Part shown: one piece after another, positions 16,168-25,462 of the stretch | Numbering within the stretch: the first letter of the stretch is position 1 | How the letters are laid out: each line of letters starts with the position of its first letter | Assembly: GCA_963735055.1 (NCBI GenBank) | Contig: CAVTJN010000017.1 | Location: 201,143 to 265,142, forward strand | Source: JBBITI01 sp963735055 | GTDB lineage: Bacteria; Chloroflexota; Dehalococcoidia; Dehalococcoidales; UBA2162 | Direction of reading: 5' to 3' | DNA: 64,000 nucleotides | Notes under the pieces: generated by a model | What the model was told of the DNA's origin: nothing | Seen by the model: the letters and a program-made list of their open reading frames with translations, nothing else | Databases searched by the model: none | Made by a program: the position numbers and the translations under genes

Positions 16168-16566
16168 TTGCTTAAGAAGAAGAAGTTCATTATCGGTGCG
16201 ATCATCGTTCTGGCCGCAATAGGCTTTCTGAGCGTCCGGGCATTCGCCGGGTCGGCGACCTACTACTATGAGGTGGCCGAACTGGTGGGTAAGGGCGATG
16301 CGGTCCGGGGCGATACGGTAAAGGTGCGGGGCGTGGTGGCGGAGGGTTCGGTGGTACGGCAGACCGAGGGCGCCCGGCTGAGTTTCACTCTGGCCGACGC
16401 TACCGGAGTCAGTTCCGTTCCCGTGGTCTTTCAGGGGGTGGTCCCCGATACCTTCCAGGAAGGACGCGAGGTTGTCTGCGAGGGCTCCTGGGGGGCGGAT
16501 AGCGTGTTTCGGGCGACTGTACTCATGCCCAAGTGCCCTTCCAGGTACACCCCGGTATCCGGCTAG
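16168..16566 (+). CDS. ccmE: Cytochrome c maturation protein CcmE, cysteine (CxxxY) type
   Basis: From the TTG at 16168 (CAGGAG site 7 bp upstream) the product is 132 residues. It has an N-terminal membrane anchor (FIIGAIIVLAAIGFLSV) and the CcmE beta-barrel core (RGDTVKVRGVVAEGSV, FTLADATG, VPVVFQGVVPDTF). CcmE carries heme covalently before handing it to CcmF. The usual heme-binding HxxxY is here CPSRY (CxxxY) in LMPKCPSRYTP, as described for the Desulfovibrio-type and archaeal CcmE. It is the first gene of the ccm operon. Confidence 0.85.
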   Translation: MLKKKKFIIGAIIVLAAIGFLSVRAFAGSATYYYEVAELVGKGDAVRGDTVKVRGVVAEGSVVRQTEGARLSFTLADATGVSSVPVVFQGVVPDTFQEGREVVCEGSWGADSVFRATVLMPKCPSRYTPVSG

Positions 16567-16584
16567 CCGGACGGACAGGTTCTT

Positions 16585-18933
16585 ATGGCAGATCTTGGTT
16601 TTGTCGCGTTGTTGCTCGCGCTGTTGTTGGCGATCTTCTCCGCCATCGCGCTTGCGGTTGGCGGAAGGAGTGGCAACGCGCGGGTGCTGGAAATCGGCCG
16701 GGTGACGTTTCTGGCTACATGCACCCTGGTCACACTGTCGGTAGTTGCTCTCCTGTATTTGCTGCTGGCCCATGATTTCAGCATCGAGTATGTGGCCAAC
16801 TACAGCAGCCGCGATATGTCTCCGCTTTACATAATGAGCAGCCTGTGGGCGGGCAATGGCGGCTCTTTGTTGACGTGGGCGTGGCTGCTCGTTGTTTTCG
16901 GAGCGGCCTTCCTGTTGACCCGGTGGCGGAAATCGCCGGAGATTGCGCCTTACGCCTCGGCAGTCATCATGGGGACCACCGCCTTTTTCGTTCTTCTGGT
17001 GCTTGGTCAGGCGAACCCGTTCGCGAAGCTGGGATTCACCGCCGCGGAGGGGACCGGACTGAATCCCTTGCTGGAAAACCCGGGCATGCTGATTCACCCT
17101 ATTACGCTGTTGGCAGGGTACGTTGGCCTGACCGTTCCCTTTGCGATTGCTGTCGCCGCTTTGATCACGCGGCGTCTTGATAACGAGTGGGTGGCGCTGG
17201 CCCGCCGGTGGACGCTGGCGGCCTGGCTATTGCTGGGGGTTGGTAATCTCATCGGCGCCTGGTGGGCCTATGTCGAGCTGGGGTGGGGCGGTTATTGGGC
17301 TTGGGACCCCGTTGAGAATGCCAGCTTGATGCCGTGGCTGGTGGCGACCGCCCTTCTGCACTCGCTGTCGATGCAACGGCGCCGTGGGGCTTTCAAGATG
17401 TGGAGCATCTCCCTGGTAATTGTGACCTTTGAGTTGACGATTTTCGGCACCTTTATCACCCGGAGCGGGATTCTATCATCGGTGCATGCCTTCCCTGATA
17501 CTGGGATCGGACCTTATTTTACGGTGTTCATGTTGCTGTGTGCCGTAGTTCCTATCTGGCTGGCGTATCTGCGGCGGCACGAATTGATAAGTGACGGCGC
17601 CGAGGAGTCGTTGGTCTCGCGGGAAGGTACTTTCCTGTTGAACAACCTTCTCCTGGTGGGGTCCACGGTGGTTATTCTCCTGGGCACCATGTTCCCTCTC
17701 CTGTCGCGAACGTTCGGCGGCCGGGAGGTGGAGGTGGGGAAGTCGTTCTTCAACACGGTGAACGCGCCGGTATTCCTGGTGATTATCCTCTTGGCCGGGA
17801 TCTGCACTACTATCGGGTGGAAACGGGCTTCCGGCCGTAATCTGTTGCGCAATCTGCTGTGGCCCGCCGTGGCCGCGATTCTGGTTACGGTTGTGGCAGC
17901 CGTGGTTGGGGCGCGTCAGATCGGGGCCGCCTTCGCCGTCTTTGTGGGGACTTTCGTGGTCGGCACCATTCTGTTTGAGTGGGGCCGGGGCGTTCGGGGG
18001 CGTGCGCGCGGCGGCGCCGAGAACCCGGTGAATGCCTTTTTCAACTTGATCGGCGCCAATCGACCGCGGTATGGCGGGTACATCGTGCACATTGGCGTCG
18101 TCCTGATCGCCCTGGGCGTGGCCTGGTCGTCGCTTTATGCAGTGAGTACGGAAGCGACCGTGAAGCCGGGCGAGTCGATTGAACTGGGCGGCTACCGTGT
18201 TACTTTTGACCGCCTGTCGGCCTATCAGACGGCGCGACGCCAGGGCGTGACCGCGTTTCTCAGCGTGGCCCGTGGGGACGCCGGCGTGGGTCAGCTTACT
18301 TCGCTGAAATTCTACGATCCCCGGGTGCAGGTGCAGGACGAAGCCGAGCGGCAATGGGTCACCGAGGTGGCCATCAGAAGTACGCCGGTTGAGGATCTGT
18401 ATGTGATTCTGATCGGGTGGGATACCGACCAGAGTGCGGCTTTCAAGGTGCTGGTGAACCCCCTGGTGATGTGGATATGGATTGGTGGTGCCGTGTTGAT
18501 GCTGGGCGGGCTCGTCGCCTTCTGGCCGGAGCGGCGGCGGGGTAAGGCAACTGTCGGAAAGGCAACAGCCGGTTCAGGTGGTATCACCGGCGAATTGGAA
18601 TCTGACTTACGCACCGGCATCTTGAGCAAGGACGAGTACGACGCACTGCAAGGGACTGCAGGGTCCGGAAAACGTGATATGCCGTCCTCGGGTGGCCTGC
18701 CTGGTGAGGGCGATGACGAGATCGAACGGCGGGTGCGGGCGCTGCGGCAGCAGAAACGGGCGGACAACCGCCCGCCTGCCGGGAAGAAGGGAGCGGGTGG
18801 GATTGGAGAGGGGAAGACCCAGCCCGGAGCGGCGAAAGGTGCGTCCCGGTGTCCCAGGTGCGGCCGGCCGGCCAAAGAGGGGGCGCGTTTTTGTACCTCG
18901 TGTGGAGCGAATTTGTCCGGGGGTAAGCGGTGA
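16585..18933 (+). CDS. ccmF: Heme lyase CcmF with C-terminal zinc ribbon extension
   Basis: The 782-residue protein has the CcmF core of about 14 hydrophobic segments with the tryptophan-rich heme-handling motif GGYWAWDPVENASLMPWL, preceded by the LENPGMLIHP signature. CcmF ligates heme delivered by CcmE to apocytochromes. After the last membrane helix (VMWIWIGGAVLMLGGLVAFW) an unusual cytoplasmic tail of about 145 residues ends in a double-CxxC zinc ribbon, CPRCGRPAKEGARFCTSCG. The segment GILSKDEYDALQ within the tail resembles CcmI/CcmH-type helices. It overlaps the next gene by 4 bp. Confidence 0.9.
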   Translation: MADLGFVALLLALLLAIFSAIALAVGGRSGNARVLEIGRVTFLATCTLVTLSVVALLYLLLAHDFSIEYVANYSSRDMSPLYIMSSLWAGNGGSLLTWAWLLVVFGAAFLLTRWRKSPEIAPYASAVIMGTTAFFVLLVLGQANPFAKLGFTAAEGTGLNPLLENPGMLIHPITLLAGYVGLTVPFAIAVAALITRRLDNEWVALARRWTLAAWLLLGVGNLIGAWWAYVELGWGGYWAWDPVENASLMPWLVATALLHSLSMQRRRGAFKMWSISLVIVTFELTIFGTFITRSGILSSVHAFPDTGIGPYFTVFMLLCAVVPIWLAYLRRHELISDGAEESLVSREGTFLLNNLLLVGSTVVILLGTMFPLLSRTFGGREVEVGKSFFNTVNAPVFLVIILLAGICTTIGWKRASGRNLLRNLLWPAVAAILVTVVAAVVGARQIGAAFAVFVGTFVVGTILFEWGRGVRGRARGGAENPVNAFFNLIGANRPRYGGYIVHIGVVLIALGVAWSSLYAVSTEATVKPGESIELGGYRVTFDRLSAYQTARRQGVTAFLSVARGDAGVGQLTSLKFYDPRVQVQDEAERQWVTEVAIRSTPVEDLYVILIGWDTDQSAAFKVLVNPLVMWIWIGGAVLMLGGLVAFWPERRRGKATVGKATAGSGGITGELESDLRTGILSKDEYDALQGTAGSGKRDMPSSGGLPGEGDDEIERRVRALRQQKRADNRPPAGKKGAGGIGEGKTQPGAAKGASRCPRCGRPAKEGARFCTSCGANLSGGKR

Positions 18934-20096
18934 TATTTCGGGTTGTCCTGGCTGCGGTCCTGCTCGTTTTCATGTTGCCGGGTGTAGCGGTGGCCGCGAC
19001 GCCGGCCGTCGGCAGCATCGAGGGCCAGTTAGTTAACGGCACCACTGGCGGTTCGGCCCTGGGCGGTCTCGACGTGGGGCTGTTCAGCCTGAATAGCGAC
19101 AACACGACCGGACATTGGACCGTGAAGGCTGACTCCTCGGGACGGTTTGTCTTCGGGGACGTGAGTACCGACCCAGGCAACGCCTACGCGGTGGGGGCGA
19201 CGTTTCAGGGCGTGGACTATTTTACCGACCTGGTGAAGTTCAGCGACAATGAGACGAGCAAGAGCATTGACCTGACTGTGTACGATGCTACGGAAGACGA
19301 TTCTGCAATCCGGATTGTTAACGCCCACACCATCGTCTTCCTGGAAGATGGTGCCCTGAGGATGCAGGAAGTGTACGTGTTTGCCAACATGTCAGACCGG
19401 ACGTACGTCGGGTCCACGAACGGGACTGACGGAAGTCACCGGCAGACGTTGCGGTTCTCGCTTCCGGATGGCTTCGCCGAGTTGAACCTGGGTGGTGAAC
19501 TGGCGGCGGCCGGCATCACTGCCAGCGACAGCGGATTTGTGGACACGCGGCCGGTGCAGCCGGGTTCGACGCAGGCGTTCTACAGTTACGTCGTGAGCCT
19601 GAAATCGGGCAGTTACACTTACCAGCGGGGCGTCGACTATCCGACCTTGAAGTACAGTATGCTGGTTCAAGGGGATAAGGTGTCGATCCAGGGTGCCGGG
19701 CTGACTGGTTCCGGGACTACCGACATGGGGGGCACGCTCTTTACGGGAGTCACCGGAAGTGATCTGGCCCCGGGGACAAGTCTGTCAGTCCGGCTTTCCG
19801 GCCTGTCGTCTGCCGGCCAGAGGTCGCCGGTCCTGCTCTGGGTGATGATCGGCGGCGTGGTCGCGATTGTCGGTCTGATGATGGTCTATTTCATGAAGCG
19901 GAAGCGACCGGCTGCCGTTGTCGTTGATGGTGATGTGCCGGGTGAGGATGAGTTGCTGGCAGCAATCGCCGACCTGGACGAAGATTTCGAGAAAGGACGG
20001 ATAGCCGCGGACCCGTACCGGGCGAAGCGCGCCCAGCTGAAGAGGGATCTGGCCGAACTCATCGGAAGATCGAAGGGGGCCACCGCCGGGGGTTGA
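18930..20096 (+). CDS. Membrane protein with beta-rich exterior domain and CcmI-like tail
   Basis: A signal peptide (LLVFMLPGVAVA) is followed by a carboxypeptidase-regulatory-like fold (GSIEGQLVNGTTGG), an extended beta-rich exterior domain to about residue 290, one membrane helix (VLLWVMIGGVVAIVGLMMVYF) and a basic, helical cytoplasmic tail (LLAAIADLDEDFEKGRI). The tail resembles the helices of CcmI/CycH proteins. In canonical System I, CcmI delivers apocytochrome to the heme lyase. Coupling by 4-bp overlap with ccmF and by a TGATG junction with ccmA places it firmly in the operon, but a CcmI role is inference and no standard ccmI, ccmG or ccmH is visible. Confidence 0.6.
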   Translation: MIFRVVLAAVLLVFMLPGVAVAATPAVGSIEGQLVNGTTGGSALGGLDVGLFSLNSDNTTGHWTVKADSSGRFVFGDVSTDPGNAYAVGATFQGVDYFTDLVKFSDNETSKSIDLTVYDATEDDSAIRIVNAHTIVFLEDGALRMQEVYVFANMSDRTYVGSTNGTDGSHRQTLRFSLPDGFAELNLGGELAAAGITASDSGFVDTRPVQPGSTQAFYSYVVSLKSGSYTYQRGVDYPTLKYSMLVQGDKVSIQGAGLTGSGTTDMGGTLFTGVTGSDLAPGTSLSVRLSGLSSAGQRSPVLLWVMIGGVVAIVGLMMVYFMKRKRPAAVVVDGDVPGEDELLAAIADLDEDFEKGRIAADPYRAKRAQLKRDLAELIGRSKGATAGG

Positions 20097-20827
20097 TGTC
20101 CGCCGTTGCAGCGCCTCAGTGGGCAATCGAGGCTTCAGGGCTGGCGAAGTCCTATGGCAGCCATCTCGCTCTGCGCGGCGTGGACCTGAAAGTGACCGCC
20201 GGGGAGCGGGTTGCCCTCTTCGGACCCAATGGGGCGGGCAAGACGACCCTGATCAAGATGCTGGCCACGGTGGTGCGGCCGACGTCGGGGCGCGTGTGGG
20301 TGGAGGGGATGGACGTCAAGGACAGGGCCGAGGAGGCGCGACGCCGTATCGGTCTGGTCGGCCACAGTACCTTTCTTTACAATCACCTGACGATCTATGA
20401 GAATCTCGACTTCTACAGCCGGATCTATGACATTGACCGGCGCCGCGATCGCATCATGGAAGTGGTGGACCGGGTTGAGATGTCGGCTCGCCTGCATGAC
20501 CGGGTTGGCGACCTGTCACGCGGTATGCAACAGCGGGTGTCGATCGCCCGGGCATTGTTGCACCGGCCATCAGTCATGCTCCTTGACGAACCGGAAACCG
20601 GCTTGGACCAGCGGTCGTCGTCCATTGCCTGGGGGGCGTTGCTGGGCGCCGGGGATACGCGGCGGACGGTAGTGCTGATAACCCACAGCCTTGAACGGGG
20701 GCTCGAAATGAGTGATCGGGTTGTGCTGCTGGTCAAGGGTCGGGTGGCGTGGCAGGGGCCGGCCCGGGGGATGGACTTGAACCGCCTGCGCGAGCTTTAC
20801 GACGTTCACGCCGGGGGTAAGGAATGA
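20096..20827 (+). CDS. ccmA: Heme exporter ABC ATPase CcmA
   Basis: The protein has Walker A GPNGAGKTT, signature LSRGMQQR and Walker B VMLLDEPETGLD, within a 243-residue single ABC domain. Order next to ccmB and ccmC identifies it as CcmA, which powers release of holo-CcmE from the CcmC complex. The ATG overlaps the previous stop (TGATG) and the stop overlaps the start of ccmB (ATGA). Confidence 0.9.
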   Translation: MSAVAAPQWAIEASGLAKSYGSHLALRGVDLKVTAGERVALFGPNGAGKTTLIKMLATVVRPTSGRVWVEGMDVKDRAEEARRRIGLVGHSTFLYNHLTIYENLDFYSRIYDIDRRRDRIMEVVDRVEMSARLHDRVGDLSRGMQQRVSIARALLHRPSVMLLDEPETGLDQRSSSIAWGALLGAGDTRRTVVLITHSLERGLEMSDRVVLLVKGRVAWQGPARGMDLNRLRELYDVHAGGKE

Positions 20828-21495
20828 CTTTCTGGCGTAAGGTTGGAGCGGTCACCTGGAAGGACGTCCTCACTGAATTACGGACCCGGGAAGTCGTCTT
20901 CACCGTTCTGGTGTTTGCCATTCTGGTGATTGTGATCTTCAATTTTGCCTTCGGTACCAGCCGCGAGGCAATTACCGTGGCCGGACCGGGGATTCTGTGG
21001 GTTACGTTTGCTTTTTCCGGTGTGTTGAGCTTGAACCGCGCTTTCGTCCCGGAGAGGGAATCGGGGTGCATTGAAGGCCTGCTGGCAGCGCCTATCAGCC
21101 GTGAGGCGATCTACGTAGGCAAGATGCTCGGTAGCCTGATGTCAATGGTGGTTGTGGAGGCTGTGGCGTTGCCTGTTTTCGCCCTCCTCTTCAATTTGAA
21201 GGTCCTGTCGGTCCCCCTGGTGGTAATTACCCTGCTGGCAACCATCGGCTTTGTGGCCGTTGGCACCCTGTTTTCCGCCCTCGCCGTGAACACCAGGGCG
21301 CGGGATATGGTGTTACCCATTCTGTTCCTGCCGGTGGTGGTGCCGGTGGTCATATCGGCGGTGAAGGCCTCCGCCCTGGCTCTGGACGGGGCGCCCTGGA
21401 GCGAAATGCTGGGCTGGCTCCAGATAATTGCCGCCTTCGACGTGATTTTCCTGGTTGTTTCTTATCTTGTTTTTGGCTTTGTGATCGAACAGTAG
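20824..21495 (+). CDS. ccmB: Heme exporter membrane subunit CcmB
   Basis: The 223-residue protein has six hydrophobic segments and the CcmB signatures NRAFVPERESGCIEGLL and YVGKMLGSLM, with LPILFLPVVVPVVI in the C-terminal half. CcmB partners CcmA and CcmC in transferring heme to CcmE. It is translationally coupled to ccmA by a 4-bp overlap. Confidence 0.9.
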   Translation: MTFWRKVGAVTWKDVLTELRTREVVFTVLVFAILVIVIFNFAFGTSREAITVAGPGILWVTFAFSGVLSLNRAFVPERESGCIEGLLAAPISREAIYVGKMLGSLMSMVVVEAVALPVFALLFNLKVLSVPLVVITLLATIGFVAVGTLFSALAVNTRARDMVLPILFLPVVVPVVISAVKASALALDGAPWSEMLGWLQIIAAFDVIFLVVSYLVFGFVIEQ

Positions 21496-21506
21496 AGGAG
21501 GCACGC

Positions 21507-22184
21507 ATGAAAAGGGGCGTCGCGCTGCAAGTCGGGTTGTGGGCATTGAGCTTCTCCCTGATCGTGGTCGCCTTATACATGGTATTTGTATGGGTGCCGA
21601 CCGAGTCATCGATGGGCATCGTGCAGCGGATATTCTACTTCCATGTCCCTTCGGCCTGGGCCGGGTTCCTCGCCTTCGCGGTCGTATTCGTGACCAGCAT
21701 CCTGTATCTGGCGAAGCGTGACAGCAAATGGGACGTCGTCGCCCACTGTTCTGCCCAACTGGGTGTATTGTTCACGACGCTCGTCCTGTTGAGCGGACCG
21801 ATATGGGCCAGGCCGGTGTGGGGAGTGTGGTGGACGTGGGAACCTCGCCTGACGACCGCCCTTGTCTTGTGGGTGATTTACGTAGCCTACCTGCTGGTGC
21901 GAGGTTATGCCTCCGACCGGGAGCAGGGGGCCCGGTTTGCCGCGGTCATCGGTATCGTCGGTTTTTTCGATGTGCCCATCGTCTTTCTGTCGATAAGCTG
22001 GTGGCGGACGCAGCACCCCGGCCCCCTAGTCTTCCAGAGCGGCGGGCTGGCTCCTTCAATGCTGGCGACGCTACTTCTATCGGTCGCGGCCTTTACCAGT
22101 CTGTACTGGGTACTGTTGCTGCAACAGGTAGCCTTGAAGCGGGGCGAGGATAAGATTGTGCAATTGAAGGAAGCGATGGACTAG
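21507..22184 (+). CDS. ccmC: Heme-handling protein CcmC
   Basis: The 225-residue, six-helix membrane protein carries the tryptophan-rich motif WWTWEPRLTTALVLW between conserved histidine regions (IFYFHVPSAWAGF and SWWRTQHPGP). CcmC loads heme onto CcmE at the outer membrane face. AGGAGG precedes the ATG by about 8 bp. It lies directly after ccmB. Confidence 0.9.
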   Translation: MKRGVALQVGLWALSFSLIVVALYMVFVWVPTESSMGIVQRIFYFHVPSAWAGFLAFAVVFVTSILYLAKRDSKWDVVAHCSAQLGVLFTTLVLLSGPIWARPVWGVWWTWEPRLTTALVLWVIYVAYLLVRGYASDREQGARFAAVIGIVGFFDVPIVFLSISWWRTQHPGPLVFQSGGLAPSMLATLLLSVAAFTSLYWVLLLQQVALKRGEDKIVQLKEAMD

Positions 22185-22217
22185 GGATACAATTGAGTCC
22201 AAAGGTGGATGTGTAGT

Positions 22218-22379
22218 ATGGAAAATGCAGGCTACTTGTTCGCGGCTTACACGATAATCTGGGCGGTGCTGTTTGCGTTTGTTCTGGTGCTGGTCAACCG
22301 GCAGGCCAAGTTGAAGCGCGAGATCGATCGCCTCAGCCAACTAGTCAAGGACAAGGAGAGTCCGCGGCGACCAGGCTAG
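22218..22379 (+). CDS. ccmD: Small CcmD-like membrane protein
   Basis: This 53-codon ORF encodes MENAGYLFAAYTIIWAVLFAF, one membrane helix, and a basic coiled tail (RQAKLKREIDRLSQLVKDK). Size, topology and position straight after ccmC match CcmD, which stabilises the CcmABC-CcmE complex. It begins 33 bp after the ccmC stop with an AGGTGG upstream. CcmD sequences are poorly conserved, so position is the main evidence. Confidence 0.75.
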   Translation: MENAGYLFAAYTIIWAVLFAFVLVLVNRQAKLKREIDRLSQLVKDKESPRRPG

Positions 22380-22448
22380 CCTGCGGGCGAATCGGGCCGG
22401 CGTCCTTCGTCGGTGGGTTCGTGATACGTCTGGAAGGCACGGCAGCAC

Positions 22449-24760
22449 ATGAAACTCCTGACCGGCCTGACTCTCGGTAAGAAAATAGCGTTGCTGGCGA
22501 GCGCCTCATTGCTTGTCGGTATTGGCATCTTCAGTTTCGTCGCGATACGGGCGGTCAGGCAGTCCGTGGATACCATGCTTGACGACCGCCTCACACTGGC
22601 CCGCCTCACTGCCGACTACATCGATGATACCCTGGGGAACGTGGTGGCCGAGGTGTCTGCCGCGGCCGTTCACATTAACGTATCCCCGTCCGACCTCGGA
22701 CCAGCGGTAGACCAACTGGAAGCGATAGCCACGAGGTTGTCCATCAAGGTCGTCAACATCTGCGAGGTCCGCAGCGATGGGTCCGTTGCCTGGAGTAATT
22801 CCCCGCTAAGTGGCGGCAGCCGTTTTGAGTTTTCGATCTATCCTTCCGTGCGGGAGACACTGGTCGGTGGGGTGGCTACTGTGTCCGGCCTGGTCCCGTT
22901 GCCCGGCAGTGGCACCCCCGTGGTGCTTCTCGACCGCGGCCGGACCGGCGGACGATGCCGGGCAGCCGGTGGCCCTGGTGGTCGCCGTCGACGTCGCCCA
23001 GTCGAGTATCTCCGGGTTGGTGCAGCCGCTGAGGCTGGGGGCGACCGGCTACGTGGAGATACTTGACCAGAATGGGATCGTGGTGGCCCGCACTCATCCC
23101 GGGCCGGAACCGGCCCCGTTCGAAGTGAGCGATCACAGCGGCCGGTTCGCCGCCCTCATCGCCGCCGGAGCGCCGACGCGCGGGGTGTGTCACTCATGCC
23201 ACGAACCCGGGTTCGTCGTCCAGCGGCGCGACGTGCTGGCCTTCGCCCCTTTGACCGCGGCGAAGTGGGGAGTGGGCGTAAGGCAATCGGAAAAAGAGGC
23301 TTTCACTCCCATTGGCGAGTTGCGTCAGAATCTTCTGCTCGCGGGTCTTGGCATGCTCGTCATCGTGGGCGCATTCATGATCTTGACCACCCGTGACGTG
23401 GTGGGCCGCATCCAGTCGCTGACCTCGGCGTCAAAGAGGATTGCGGGGGGTGATCTTGTGACCGTTATCGCACCCATCGGTCATGACGAACTCGGAGTGC
23501 TCGCCCACACCCTGGACGAGATGAGGACGAAACTGCGGAGTTCCTACGAGGAATTGGAGCAGCGGACCAATGAACTATCGGCGCTTCTCGAGGTCTCCGA
23601 GATACTGTCTCTGGTGCCCAGTTCGGTGGACCTGCAAACAGCGCTTGATAGGGCCCTGGAACGCGCCCTTGCCACTACCAGGGCGGATGCCGTTGGGGTG
23701 CTGCTATGGGACGAAGAACAGGGCGCTTTTCGCTACCGGGCGCACCGCGGCTTGTCGTCACCGTACGTGGATGCTATGTCGTGCCGTCCCGGGGAAGGGA
23801 TCGTGGGAGAAGTTGCCCGGACGGGCGTGGCGGTGAGTGTCGCCGATATCTCGGCTGATCCCCGTGCTGCCCACCTGGACCTGGTGGTGCTCGAGGGGCT
23901 GAAGGGGTTCGCCAGCGTTCCGGTTCGTTCCAAGCAGCGCGTGCTGGGCGTCTTGAACGTAGCTGCCCACACCGTTCATGAGTTCTCGTCGCACGATTTG
24001 AGGATGCTGGATGGCATTGCCGGCCAGATTGCCACCGCGCTGGAGAATGTGCGGCTGAATCAGGAGATACAAAGGCGGGACGAGATGCGGCGCGAGCTGT
24101 TGAGGGAAGTGCTCGCCATGCAGGAGGAAGACCGGCGGCGGATTGCGCGCGAGCTTCATGACGAGACTAGCCAGGTGATCGCCAGTCTAACGGCGAATCT
24201 TGAGGCGATCGTGGGGCTGCTGCCGGAGGGTGGCGAGAAGGCTGCCAAGCTCGTTCGCAAGACCCAGGGTCTTTCGGTGACCATCCTGGACGAGATCCAG
24301 CGGTTGATCTACGAACTCCGGCCTAGTCTGCTCGACGATATGGGCCTGGTGTCGGCGGCCCGCTGGTTGGCGGAGAACAACCTGGAGACCGCTGGGGTTG
24401 CCGTGGAGTTCAAGACCGTGGGAAGGGCCACGACGGCTTCCCTCCGAACTCGAGGTGACCCTGTTCCGCGTTATTCAGGAGGCGATGAATAATATTACCA
24501 GGCACGCGGCTGCAAAGAAGGCGAAAATTGCCCTATACTTCAGGAAGATGAGCATAATGGTGCAAATTACCGATGATGGGCGGGGTTTCGATGTTGAAGA
24601 GGCGATAAACACCAAAGACCGGCCGCGTGGTCTGGGGCTGTTGGGGATGCGGGAGAGGGTCGAATTGGTGAATGGCACGGTGAATATCAAATCGGCCCCT
24701 GGAGGCGGGGGAACGGTTGTGGAAGTGAGAATACCCATTGAGGAGGATCGTGATGGATAA
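22449..24760 (+). CDS. NarX-like sensor histidine kinase with heme c motif in sensor domain, frameshifted
   Basis: Three frames join into about 770 residues. The N-terminal helix (IALLASASLLVGIGIFSF) is followed by an extracytoplasmic Cache-like sensor domain (TADYIDDTLGNVV) containing CHSCH at 23188-23202, a CxxCH heme c motif. Then come a second helix (LLLAGLGMLVIVGAFMIL), HAMP, a GAF domain (about 23590-24040) and a HisKA_3 domain with ARELHDETSQ (phospho-His codon at 24157). The HATPase domain carries NNITRHA, DDGRGF and RGLGLLGMRERV. Frames break near 22945 and 24435; one-base changes restore continuity. The cognate response regulator overlaps its end. Confidence 0.75.
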
Positions 24761-25403
24761 GATCAGGGTACTGCTGGTTGACGACCATGCCATCATGCGG
24801 GATGGAATCAGGGCGATGCTGAGCGTGCTCGACGACATCGAGGTCATAGGGGAAGCGGCCGAAGGCAAACAGGCGCTGGAGAAGGTACAGGAACTGGACC
24901 CCGATGTCGTGATCATGGACGTTGCCATGCCGGACATGGACGGTATCGAAGCCACGCGGCGGATCCGCAAGAAGAATCCCAAGACGCGTGTCCTGGTCCT
25001 CACCCAGCACGACAATAAGGAATACATCCTGTCGGCCATCAAGGCGGGGGCGGCCGGGTACGTGCCGAAGCGGGCCCTCGGGTCCGATCTGGTCACGGCG
25101 ATCAGGGCGGTCCACAAGGGAAACTCGTTCCTGTATCCGTCGGCGGCCCGGGCGCTTATTGATGACTACCGCTGGCAGACCGAAGGTAAGGACCCCTATG
25201 ACAGTCTTACCCCCAGGGAACGGGAGATTCTCAAGATGATTGCCGACGGTTCCACCAGCCGTGAGATCGCGGACAAGATTTTTGTAAGTCTGAAGACAGT
25301 CCTCGGGCATCGGACCAAGATCATGGGGAAGTTGGACCTGCACAACCGTACGGAGCTCATAAAGTACGCCATGCGCAAGGGGTTGACCACGGTCGACCAG
25401 TAG
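24753..25403 (+). CDS. NarL/FixJ-family response regulator
   Basis: The 216-residue protein has a receiver domain (IRVLLVDDHAIMRDGI, phosphoacceptor Asp in VVIMDVAMPDMDG, then KAGAAGYVPKRA) and a LuxR-type helix-turn-helix (LTPREREILKMIADGSTSRE). The phosphoacceptor switch residue region LVLTQHD is normal, while the Lys of the receiver lies in VPKRA. The ATG at 24753 has AGGAGG 6 bp upstream and overlaps the kinase. It is the obvious partner of the heme c kinase, likely regulating the adjacent cytochrome genes. Confidence 0.9.
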   Translation: MDKIRVLLVDDHAIMRDGIRAMLSVLDDIEVIGEAAEGKQALEKVQELDPDVVIMDVAMPDMDGIEATRRIRKKNPKTRVLVLTQHDNKEYILSAIKAGAAGYVPKRALGSDLVTAIRAVHKGNSFLYPSAARALIDDYRWQTEGKDPYDSLTPREREILKMIADGSTSREIADKIFVSLKTVLGHRTKIMGKLDLHNRTELIKYAMRKGLTTVDQ

Positions 25404-25431
25404 CGCCGGCGGCGCTGATGGACAAAGCGAA

Positions 25432-25462
25432 GGGGCAGACTCACGTCTGCCCCCTTTCTTTG
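25432..25462 (+). terminator. Intrinsic terminator after two-component genes
   Basis: GGGGCAGAC at 25432-25440 pairs with GTCTGCCCC at 25445-25453 around TCAC, followed by CTTTCTTTG. It closes the kinase/regulator transcription unit 29 bp after the stop. Confidence 0.75.
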
